A DNA stretch of 64,000 bases. Origin: Branchiostoma floridae. Its lineage: Eukaryota > Chordata > Leptocardii > Amphioxiformes > Branchiostomatidae. Below are positions 43,086-53,183 of the stretch, piece after piece. A program made the position numbers and the translations under genes. Location: positions 6,592,489 through 6,656,488 of the forward strand of contig NC_049993.1 of assembly GCF_000003815.2 (NCBI RefSeq), written 5' to 3'. The notes below the pieces were generated by a model. That model saw nothing but the letters and a program-made list of their open reading frames with translations. It made no database searches and was not told where the DNA came from. Position 1 is the stretch's first letter; the number at the start of each line of letters is the position of its first letter.

Positions 43086-43185
43086 CATTTAGCCTACGGG
43101 CATGAACGTGCAATAAAGCCTACGGGCATGAACGTGCAATAAAGCCTACGGGCATGAACGTGCAATAAAGATTATTATTATTATT
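43086..43185 (+). repeat. 26-bp tandem repeat, each unit ending in AATAAA, with ATT tail
   Basis: Three copies of GCCTACGGGCATGAACGTGC followed by AATAAA, then an ATT run (43172-43186). The layout looks like the 3' end of a retroposon whose terminal segment, including the polyadenylation signal, has been tandemly copied. Confidence 0.8.
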
Positions 43186-43418
43186 ATGTTAAGCGTCGAG
43201 GAAACGACGGTCAAGTTCGATGACGGGCCTCCTAGTGCCTTCCCATGGTACTGCAGCGGAACTTGAAAGTTTGATATCTACATCTGTGGAGGGGCTATGG
43301 TCATGAGTGGTGGATAGTTCTTTGGTCAAGGAAGGAGTAAGTGGTGCGAGTTTCCACCCACTAGCGGCTTGTTTGAAAATACAATTCAAAACTTAGGGAG
43401 ATCTTTGTAGGATTACTC

Positions 43419-43773
43419 TCCAAGCAGAGGTCAGGCCCCGGCTTTTTTTTTTTTACTTTCTTTAGTCGCTTTTATCGGACGGCGGACATTGAAAAAAAGG
43501 TACAAAATAGAAAGCCCGATAAAAACGACTAAAAAAACGTCAAAAAATAGCCGGAGCCTGACCTCTGCTTGGAGCAGGGATTTGTTGATTTCTATTTTAT
43601 TTTTGGCAGGTAAGTACTTGAGGTGATGATAAACTTTATGAGATACATGTTTTTTTATGAGATACTAAAAAAAAACGTCAAAAAACAGCCGGAGCCTGAC
43701 CTCTGCTTGGAGCAGGGATTTATTGATTTTTTGTTTTGTTTTTGGCAGGCAAGTACTTGAGGTGATGATAAAC
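43419..43773. mobile_element. hairpin MITE plus tandem duplication of its right end and flank
   Basis: CTCCAAGCAGAGGTCAGGCC and its near complement GGAGCCTGACCTCTGCTTGG frame a 156-bp element (43419-43574). The right terminus and about 65 bp of flank (TTTTTGGCAGGTAAGTACTT, then GAGGTGATGATAAAC) are repeated at 43670-43773 with few changes. Confidence 0.7.
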
Positions 43774-45280
43774 TTATTAAATGAGATACATTTTATGTAA
43801 ATTAGATCCCGCTGGAGACCAGCCTTTATAACAATTGCGACAGTATAACTAACCCACCTGTAAGGTCCTGCGATTAAACAAAGATCTGATATGTATAGAA
43901 TGACCTCTGGTGAACCCCTGAGGATCATTTATCCAGCTTTTGAATAATTTCACACAGCCAAGGAATATTATGAAGTCACTGTTTGGATAAAGAAATCAGT
44001 ATTTAACTTTAATTTTGTTATCACAAGCTTCTAATCCCTCTCTTGATACAAAGGGCATCTATAGTATAATGACACACTTTTTCACGCAGAAACTTTCACG
44101 AAACTTTTCTTTCAATTGCTGAACCTTGTGAACGATTCGAGTTTTGTTCCCAGGCATTTAGGGTGTTCCCAGGCGTCTAGAGTGAATTGGGCGCGATCAG
44201 CCCACTTCAAAAGGGGCACCCTGCATACATATCCACACACCAATCCATCCACATATCCACCACGTTACATACATGCATCCATCCGCACATCCAACCATTT
44301 ATCACGTTTGACATGCATGCATCCACACATCACGTTACATACAGACATATACATCCATCGATCATAGACCAAGTTTATTTGCAAAGTCATGCCCGAAGGC
44401 TAATTGCAGGAACATTCTCGAGGAAAACAAAATACAATGTAGTACATAGCACTAATGTCGATTCAGCTGAAGTTGCATCTTATTATTGCATTTGACTTCT
44501 TCTTAGAAGGCAGTGGTTAATGAACTGTCCCACACCCAGCAAAATAAGTGGGTTTTGTGACTTCAGTAAAAATGTAGTCTTTTGGTGATGTCCTAGGTTG
44601 CAAAAACTGGGTGAAATTGTAGCGATTGTTTGGAATAATCGGTTTCTTTCAACCTCATAGTGAGGACACTGACTAATAAAATATCTTTCATTTAAAATGT
44701 ATTTCATTTCATACAAGCACAATGTTACATACATACATACAGATAAGCATGCACAGAAAACACACAAAAGCATGCATACGTTTATGAAGGTCAGGCATCC
44801 AGGTAAACAATATACAAATACAATGCAATCTCTACAACTCGATAAAAAAAACGGAGATTTACTTCCGATCCGGACGTTTCGAGTGGCAGCCGTCACTCTG
44901 CTTCATCGTCACAATAATGATGCATGCATTTATCATTAAATGAAGCATGCAAACATACACCCCACGTATGCATTTGTCGACAAGCATACATGTATACGCA
45001 CATACAGAAAAGTTTTGAATGCTACAGTCCAAGGACAGGAGTTGGCGTCCGACGACGAGGTTCTTGGCGATCATATTTTGACTCATCGGCATCAATTCAT
45101 GAATGCAGCCAACTAATGAGTGCAAATAAAAAGCAGTCTGTTTGGGTTCAAATTGTGTTTCAGGCAAACTACTGATACATGCCTGCAAAGTGTACATTTT
45201 CTAACCAATCTCGAAATTCACATACAATATTATATAACAGTTAATAATACTTTATTATACTTTGTGTCAAAAACAAATCT
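43774..45280. other. gene-free stretch with short-period repeats
   Basis: Contains CATC-type low-complexity sequence (about 44225-44360) and CATACATACATA near 44725. Open frames are short and mostly driven by these repeats. No gene is supported. Confidence 0.45.
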
Positions 45281-45284
45281 ACAT

Positions 45285-45420
45285 TAGTTGCAACAGTCTA
45301 AGCTACAGAAGTCCAACAGTCTAGAAGCTATACTGACAGTCTAAGCTACAGAAGTCCAACAGTATACTGACAGTCTAAGCTACAGAAGTCCAACAGTCTA
45401 GAAGCTATACTGACAGAAGT
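45285..45420. repeat. short tandem repeat, AGTCTAAGCTACAGAAGTCC unit
   Basis: Four copies of AGTCTAAGCTACAGAAGTCC with spacers CAACAGTCTAGAAGCTATAC and CAACAGTATACTG form a small higher-order array. Confidence 0.85.
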
Positions 45421-45489
45421 TCTTCACAGCAACGTTGATCTGCGTCCTCCAGAAGTGCCGTCTTCTTCGTACACAACCCACACACATCT

Positions 45490-45725
45490 TAAGTTAACAA
45501 AGTAGTTGCCTTCACTACAAAACATTTTATGACGGTAGTTGCCTTCACTGCAAAACATTTTCTGACGGTAACTGCTTTTATTACAACATCTAAAGAAGGA
45601 CTACTGCCTTTATTACAAACATGGTAAGACGGCAACTGCCTTTAGTATAAACATCTTAAGATGGGAACTGCCTTTATTAAACGCATCTAAAGAAGGGCAA
45701 CTGCCTTTATTGCAAACATCTCAAT
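45490..45725. repeat. degenerate about 31-bp repeat field, ACTGCCTTTATTACAA
   Basis: Loose tandem copies of a unit containing GGTAACTGCCTTTATTACAA and CATCTTAAGA, each altered by small indels. The same unit recurs at 46595-47115. Confidence 0.75.
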
Positions 45726-46194
45726 GACTATAAGCTACACTGATATTAGTTCTTCACAGCACCGTTCTTTTGCAGCACATTATAGACATTACACTGAAAC
45801 TCCATTGTCCAGAAGTTGCCTTCTCCCTCCCAGTAGAGCAGAAGTCCCCCAAAGTGTCGTGTTCTCTCTCCCAGGCTGGAACCAAAGCTCTGCACATGTC
45901 TTGTTAAGGATCATTGTGGTGGTGCAAAGGTATACATTGAAAATGTTCTGTCATATATAACAACAAAGGAACACACCCACAGACATGTTCACAAATTCAG
46001 CTCCCCTGACCCGTTAAGAAAAAAAGTACACTCATGTCTCAATTCTGAAAGAAACTCGACAGAAACACTAAGAAAAGCAGACTGACCCATTCTCAAATAT
46101 TTCTCAATTCTGAAAGAAAATCAACAGAAACACAGCTACAGAGCCATATTGACGAAATTTCGTTTTCTCCCGAACCTCCACTGACTGCGGAATG

Positions 46195-46545
46195 CAACAG
46201 AACAGACACACAATCATCACCCTGGAAGAAAAGCAACAGTACAAGACAGATGCATCTTCAAACTGGAAGAAAAGCAGCAGTACAAGACAGACACACATCA
46301 CCCCTAAAGAAAAGCAACAGTACAAGGCACACATCTTCACCCTGGAAGAAAAGCAACAGTACAAGACACACATCTGCAAACTGGAAGAAAAGCAACAGTA
46401 CAACACACACATCTGCAAACTGGAAGAAAAGCAACAGTACAAGACACAGATCCGTGCAGTACAAGACACACATCCGTGCATGCATGCAAAAAGGAAGAAA
46501 AGCAACAGTACAACACAGACATCTTCACCCTAGGCCTGGAAGAAA
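46195..46545. repeat. about 38-bp minisatellite, GAAGAAAAGCAACAGTACAA unit
   Basis: About eight copies of GAAGAAAAGCAACAGTACAA followed by GACACACATCTTCACCCTG-like spacers. The overlapping open frames on both strands are repeat artefacts, since the same peptide recurs each period. One further unit lies at about 46838-46895. Confidence 0.88.
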
Positions 46546-46594
46546 AGGAACAGAATACTCATGTTAACAGGATTTTTTCCTTCACTGCTAACTT

Positions 46595-47115
46595 TCTTTA
46601 GACGGTAATTGCCTTTATTACAAACGTTAACATATTAAAACTTAGTAACCTTTATTACAAACATCTTAAGACGGTAACTGCCTTTATAACAGACATCTTA
46701 AGACGGCCACTGCCTTCATTGCAAACATGTAAGGCGGTAACTGCCTTTGTCTATCGATCTAAGCTATATCGGTCTAGAAGCTACACTGGCTTCACAGCAC
46801 TGTTGCTCTGCCGCGCATTATAAAGTCTAGAAGTTGAAGAAGAAAACCAATAGCACAAGACGGACACACATCTTCAACCTGGAAGAAAAGCAACACTATA
46901 CACATGTTAACAGGATAGTTGCCCTCACTGCAAACATCTTAAATTACCTTCACTTAAAACACTTAAGACGGTAACTGCCTTCATTACATACATCTTAAGA
47001 TGGTAACTGCCTTTATTACAAATATCTTAAGACGGTAACTGCCTTTATTACAAACATCTTAACAGGGTAGCTGCCGTCACTTCAAACATGGAGGTACTAG
47101 TAACTGCCTTTTTGA
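46595..47115. repeat. about 31-bp repeat field, second block
   Basis: At least ten imperfect copies of CATCTTAAGACGGTAACTGC followed by CTTTATTACAAA. Same unit as 45490-45725; the two blocks flank the 38-bp minisatellite. Confidence 0.82.
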
Positions 47116-47649
47116 AAAACATCTTAAGATTTATCTGGTACTGGTGCAGCAATAAAGCTCCGGTGATTTCTGAAGATATCATGTCGGATACATGTAGATG
47201 TATACCTTGAAAATCCATTAATGAAGGCACAATGTGTTTGATTTATTTCACATTTTTATTAATACCTATTGTGTAAGACTCTGGTAGCCAACGTCATCAA
47301 GTGAGCTAAACATGACTTCGCACAAACTTTTACCTGGAGAGTGAGGTTTTTTTTATAGCTTCACGAAAGGATATGAGAAAAAATACATTTTACAGACTCG
47401 TTGAATTGTTCTTATTATTTTATTTAACGAAAATAAGTAGTGAGTTGAAACAACGAAGCTTACATACATGTCTCTCCGAAGTTTACCACGTAAAGGTCTT
47501 TTGGTCTCGGCATGTAATTAATTACCTGCTCTAAAAGGGGGTGCAAAATAATTGGACAAAGAATTGCTTAACGCGAAGCTAGATAGTGCAGAATACAAAA
47601 TGCATTTTATGTACTATTCACAGTCTTTGTCGCAAACATGACAATTAAC

Positions 47650-48680
47650 TTACTAAGGACTGAAATCAAAAGGTGGAATCCTACAAGAAAGGTTAGGCAA
47701 GTAACCAGTGCAGGGGTCCGGCCTACTGGGTTACATCACCGGGATGGAATCGAACTGCAAACCTTGTCTCGACAAATGAAATGAAAATCACAGGTAGAAG
47801 ATAGTGTAGTACAAAAAGATACCTACCTCCGTGGAGGGGGCTCTAAAGAATCAAATCCAAATCGTATGCCACATTCGTATCCGTACAAGGTGCCCAAGGT
47901 CAAAACCATAGAGGGAGGTGATCATATCTTTTACTGTACATCAACAATGGAACCCTTTAAAGTTTGGGTCGACGTCTTTTGATCATTGCGAAAGATCAAA
48001 CAGAGAATACAGGCCAATAGGGGAGGAGATAGTGGAACTCTTGACTCCACCGGCCAAAGGCACTACCTATTTAGACCTGTATGTCGCAGTTCTTTTGGAT
48101 ATCGTATCGTGTGCAAACTACACCACCATGCCTCGGAGCTTTTCTCTGGCGTTCCCCTCGCTGGCACTATGTATTTAAGCCCCCATGGGGAAAAGGGGCC
48201 CTGGTGTTCAAGCCAAATGTAGATCTTTAAGCCTCACGCATTTTCATTCCGGGCAAGTAGCCCGCACCAGCCTCCATAGTCCTATAAACATGGCATATAA
48301 TTTGGGTCCATACCCGGACTCACTCGGTGGTGTACAGTAGCCAATGTTTGCAAACACGTTGCCGAAATGACTAAGTTTGTGTCGATGCACTATGATAGAT
48401 ATGGTCACCCCACTCTCTATGATCTTGATCTCTGACACATAATACGGAATCGAAAACTGCATACGATGTAGACTTAACTCTTCGGAACTCCTCTCGACGA
48501 AGGTAAGTATTTTTAAGGACAACACGATCTCCTACTTATGACTCTCTTTTCATTTGTTGAGACAAAGTTTGCAGTCCAATTCCATCCCGGTTCTGTAACC
48601 CACTAGGGCTGGAGCCCATGCCCTGGTTAGTTGCCTAATCTTTTCTGTTACGATTCCACCTTACGATTTAGCTCCTCAGC
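47650..48680. mobile_element. foldback element with very long inverted arms
   Basis: About 47655-47830 and 48510-48675 are inverted copies of each other (AAGGTGGAATC, TAGGCAA, TAACCAG, ACCGGGATGGAAT, ACAAATGAAA in order on each arm). Similarity continues inward (ATCGTATGC, CATAGAG, GACCATATC-like blocks) for several hundred bases, so the arms may be 350-400 bp of a total near 1 kb. No transposase is visible. Outer limits are approximate. Confidence 0.75.
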
Positions 48681-49130
48681 AAGTTGATTGCTATGTTTGT
48701 GAAAAATACTTTAAATCGTGGAGTAGGCATTTTGTACTCTGTGCTAATCCAACACATGGTGTCTCTCTTTGTGCGTGTGTATGTGTGTGCATGCGTGCAT
48801 GATCGGGTTCGTTTGTGCGTGCGTGTGTCATGGACGGTAAAATGTAACGGCAGTCCTTCTGAGAAAATAAACTATCACAGAAAAAAAGGAAAAAGCCAGT
48901 TTGACCCCAAAGCAAACTTTCCCTACTCAAACACACACCAAACTGGACAGTGCTACTGAAACGTTGAACACCTAAGAAGCATTCCATCCGATTTGGATAT
49001 CAAACTTTTCAAAGCAATTGGACATTCGGGAATTCGCGTACGTGTTTCACTGAATACAAAGGGGATGTCCATTAAAATATACACGTTACATATACTAGTA
49101 TACATGTTTCCGTTCAATGCGTGTCTGCAC

Positions 49131-49301
49131 TAGCCTGGGTACCATCCGGAAAGTAGTTCGCTCCGGCGTCCATTATATGCTATAAACAGTCGCTTCTAGC
49201 TCTGACATTCATTGTACACTATATACAGTCGCTTCACTGTGTTTCACTGATAGAAGAAGCGAACATAGGAGCGAACTACTATCCGTATGGTACCCAGGCT
49301 A
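49131..49301. mobile_element. hairpin MITE, TAGCCTGGGTACC termini, 9-bp target duplication
   Basis: 171 bp. TAGCCTGGGTACCATCCGG is mirrored at the right end by CCGTATGGTACCCAGGCTA, and AGTAGTTCGCTCC pairs with GGAGCGAACTACT. A perfect 9-bp duplication TGTCTGCAC flanks it (49122-49130 and 49302-49310). Confidence 0.9.
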
Positions 49302-49419
49302 TGTCTGCACTTGTTGGCAATTTTAGTCTCAACGTCTTGTAGGACTCTTGTTGTTTCTCTGGTTGACATTCCAACCCCGAATTTTTCTACGCCCTAAAAC
49401 GAAATTTCATCCGTTTCTT

Positions 49420-50380
49420 CATTATTTCAATCGCCCACGCTTTTCCAGCTTTTCTTAGCATTTTTGTGTGGAAAAATTCCGCGAAAATTTGACAAAAAAA
49501 AGCAGCTTTTTCTACATTTGGGGAGTGGGAATAAGGATGAGACATCCACGGACCACGCTATGGAAATAATTGATGCAGCACCTGTTGAACCTGGCGGCAC
49601 CGTGGCGGGAAATCTAAATATCAAAGGCACGAAGGTGGACGTGTTTGAATGGCTCAATATGATTCAGTCAAATTACTTCACGACATTTTTACATGTCATC
49701 TCACCCGAAAGAGATTTTTCCTTGGTCCCTTTATCTTATTCAGTCAAAGCAAGGAACTCGTTTAAGTCTGATTGCCCCCTCCAAATTACAGCTCTGTCAG
49801 TAAATGAAGACTCTTCGTCTATCTACTATATTTATTGTGTACCTTGCCGATATTGAACTATGCGGTAAAAACGTTGGCACACGACGCATACTACCCTTAA
49901 TTTTGCTATAATAATGTCATATTTCGTGATTTTGTCAATGCTCACAAAAAGGGTATCATACGAGTATTCAGAGTACATCGTTAAGTACGTTGAAAATAAG
50001 TACATGCAACTATTTATATAAAACATGGTGGCGATGCGCTTGAAGTTCAGCATCATCGTTCTGTTCGTCCGCTGTGAAAAGCTGATCAAATTAAATTTGA
50101 CCAAATCTGCAACGGGCAGTGATTACCAGCTAGAAAGGTAACATTTGCTAATACACTATGTTTACCTTAACTTGATCTAGCCTAACAAACCACTGTTGTT
50201 TATTCTAAGACACATTCATATTCATGATGTCAAGTACTGCCACTTGCTACATAATGTAATCGAACATCGCAGTGTGTAGTAGCTACTGTGAGTGTGTCTG
50301 TAGTAACCATGGTGACAGCTGGCTGGTCTAGGCCATTGACCTTATTTGCTCGGAGAAGAAGAAACAGAGCAAACACAAAG
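49420..50380. other. intergenic, one unassigned 130-codon open frame
   Basis: A plus-strand open frame at 49464-49856 contains M-E-I-I-D-A-A-P-V-E-P-G-G-T-V-A-G and N-I-K-G-T-K-V-D-V-F-E-W. Its composition is less repetitive than the other random frames. I do not recognise it and see no neighbouring exons, so it may be chance or an exon of an unknown gene. Confidence 0.2.
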
Positions 50381-50764
50381 TTAGGTAAGGCCACACCAAT
50401 TTAATTTCTTGGTTCACGGATTTTTTCATAAAAAATATGGAGCGATAGGGCGAAAAAAAAATAAAAATAAAATTGTAAAACGGTTGGGGTAAAGATAAGG
50501 GCTAGTCCAAAACATATAGAATAAAAAGTTTTCAGCTTGAAAAAAGTACAAAAACACTATTACTGTACAGTAACAGCACCTGTTCATTGAAAATTACAAA
50601 AGTAGTGTCTGTAAAGGCCAATTTGCTACACCAGAAAGTTGGTGAATGGTTTCATTGATGGTGAAAATTTGCTGAGTGGTAATTTTTATTTTTATTTTTT
50701 TTTCCAAAAAATAGGAGCGAGCGAATCCGTGAACCAATCAGTTAAATTGGTATGGCCTAAGCAC
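50381..50764. mobile_element. MITE with GGCCACACCAATTTAA termini
   Basis: TAAGGCCACACCAATTTAAT on the left is mirrored by AAATTGGTATGGCCTAAG on the right, and TTGGTTCACGGATT is mirrored by AATCCGTGAACCAA. A related left half may be present at about 31240-31390. No target duplication could be read. Confidence 0.7.
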
Positions 50765-51748
50765 AAAATCAAAACAACCAGGACTAGAACAGTATGTTAT
50801 ACCTGTTTTTATTTGAAAAATAATACTATTAAATATTACCATCACAGTTGAACTCTCGATATCCAAATGACTATGATAAAATTGCGTGAATTTAATAATA
50901 AACTCATTAGCCAGAGTAACTATAAGATCAACTACTTGTAGTTGCGCAAACATAAAACAGTGCTTGCATATTCATTTGTATTCATAATTGTACTACATAG
51001 ATAATTAAGATTCATTAACATTCAAGCAATTGACTAATTAAGGTTTGTCTTTGAGATATTAAGATGCAGTCAGGTAGTCTAGGTATATTGTTGCATATGA
51101 AACATAAGTGTATATTAAATACTGATCAAGACTATTGCGACTATCATGAAGTGAACTACTGAACATTTCTGACAAGTATGTACAGTAAACCTCAATGTAT
51201 AATGAGTCTATTACACTTTGCCAGGTAATGTTATGTAGTAAATAGGTTCATAGATAAGCAATTAGCAAGATTTCTAAAATACAATTAAATAAGTTCCATA
51301 CACAATATTCATGTTTAACAGTTCAATAGTGCCTAAAAATAGAAAATCATACCTTTTCAGGAGATATCTATACCTTAACTAAATAGGAATATATTTCATA
51401 TCCTTCAAGCTAACTCAATGGCTTGCACATCAGAAACTGAACAGCTTTGCACTTGATGATTACATTGTCTATAAAGTTTAACACATTGCAGATGACATTT
51501 AAACCATCATGATTACATTATAAGATCATAATTATGGGTCTATGACCATTCAAATTATAACATGATGGCTATAAGGTAATTATGACCATCTATGTTTATC
51601 ATTACAAAGATAGTTCTACAGCAACATTATTATCAATAGCTATGTTACAGTGAGTGTATACTTTTGCAACAAAATTGCACTTTCAACATTTCAGTAAGTG
51701 AAAAGTTTCAACACCTGCAACAGTAAGACTATAACATCTTCTTATAAC
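50765..51748. other. AT-rich gene-free stretch
   Basis: Nothing recognisable beyond AT-rich sequence. Confidence 0.45.
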
Positions 51749-52109
51749 CAGGGCTCGAAATTCATTTTTGAGATTAGGTGCACTGGTGCACCCAGCTTAA
51801 AAGATTGGGTGCACAAAAAAAATTTTGGGTGCACCACTTAAATTTAAGTAGAATGTCAAAAAACCTAATAACAAAACTTAGTTACAAGCTATCAAATCCT
51901 TAAACAAGTAACATGACAGACATTTTTATTACCTTTCTAACACTTAGATGTCAAGAATATGATGTATACTAGTATACTTGATATCTTTCCATACATAAAC
52001 CTAAGAAAATATTTGGGTGCACCCTGTGCACCCACTGAAAAAAATTGGGTGTACAGTTTCAATTTTGGGTGCACCTGGGTGCACATGCACCCAGTATTTC
52101 GAGCCCTGG
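51749..52109. mobile_element. hAT-like MITE with CAGGGCTCGAAA terminus
   Basis: CAGGGCTCGAAATTCATTTT on the left is opposed by GTATTTCGAGCCCTG on the right. Paired TGGGTGCACC blocks lie inside each arm. Flanks share ATAAC but are not an exact 8-bp duplication. Confidence 0.75.
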
Positions 52110-52215
52110 ATAACTATCTACCCAATGGTGAAGTGGACTGGTCCCAATCTACAATTGTTGAGTTTTGTTGTACATGTATAATGTTTTGCTGTAAGTTATA
52201 TTGTCCATGTCAACT

Positions 52216-52284
52216 TAGCCTGGATACCATACCCCAACCTCAGATACTTGAGATCGGTCGGGCTGGGGTTTGGTAATCAGGCTA
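52216..52284. mobile_element. 69-bp hairpin with TAGCCTGG terminus and 9-bp target duplication
   Basis: TAGCCTGGATACCATACCCC pairs with GGGGTTTGGTAATCAGGCTA. A perfect 9-bp duplication ATGTCAACT flanks it (52207-52215 and 52285-52293). It shares termini and duplication length with the 171-bp element at 49131. Confidence 0.88.
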
Positions 52285-52950
52285 ATGTCAACTGTCACTG
52301 AACTCCTTATGTAAAGTTCTAGGGGCTGACAATTAACAGTCTCAAAGCTAGAGACAGTGAGATGTGAACGTCTTAGATAGTCATGACCCTCGGACTCAAG
52401 TTTTCATTAACTAGTTAAAGAAAAGAATGAAACTTGAGAAAAAATTGCATATGGTATTTAGGTCATATAAAAGGGTCAAACAAGAGATTGCCTCCTTTCA
52501 TTCTATAAACTTACACCTTATTAAAAACTAAAATTCATGTACATGCACATGCTTTTCTGTTATTCAAAAGCAATAAACATGTATGTGCAACAATTACAAA
52601 GCTATGTTAAATACAATATCTAGGCATTATTCTAGCTTTCACAAGATAAAGGCTATAAATCACTAGGAAGAGAGATAGATTAACTCAATGCCTTGTTAGA
52701 TATTTTCTCTGCTTCTACATGTACTAGTAATCTAAATACAAATAGCTATAAAATGTTAAAAAGAAAAACTATACATTTCATTATCTAAATACATTATATG
52801 TACATTGTCTCTGTCTTAACAACAAATGCATAAATAGATGTCATTCATTAGTATGTTAATCTGTCACATTTCATTTCATTTCATTTTATATTGACCACTG
52901 GCCTTGGATTTCAGTTCAGGAAGTTCAGGAACATATGTCCAACAGCTATC
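52285..52950. other. AT-rich stretch downstream of ZBTB-B
   Basis: Probably 3' untranslated or intergenic sequence of ZBTB-B. No further gene. Confidence 0.4.
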
Positions 52951-52954
52951 GCTA

Positions 52955-53170
52955 GTTCACCTTTATTCGGTGGTAACCTATATCCGTTGTTTCTAAAAAC
53001 AGGGTACTTATGGACATCATGTTGACGGACGGTGATTTAAAACTACACAATTGTGAAAATGTTGCAATTTGAAACTGCCGTCCGTTAACTTCATGTCCCT
53101 AAATACCCTCTGTTTAGAGACAACGGATTTAGGTTACCCCGTTTACCCAGTGGATAAAGGTGACTTAGCG
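52955..53170. mobile_element. CTAGTTCACC MITE immediately downstream of ZBTB-B stop
   Basis: CGCTAGTTCACCTTTAT is mirrored by ATAAAGGTGACTTAGCG, and TAACCTATATCCGTTGTT by AACGGATTTAGGTTA. Two GGACGGTG/CCGTCC arms surround the centre. In gene orientation it begins about 13 bases after the ZBTB-B stop codon, so it should be transcribed as part of the 3' untranslated region. Confidence 0.8.
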
Positions 53171-53183
53171 CTATCTACTGTTG

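Noticed and set aside
44116-44495. Open frames near the CATC repeats
   Set aside because: Driven by low-complexity repeat sequence.
46104-46567. Open frames of 100-130 codons on both strands (K/Q-rich or C/F-rich)
   Set aside because: Translation of the 38-bp tandem repeat in several frames; not a gene.
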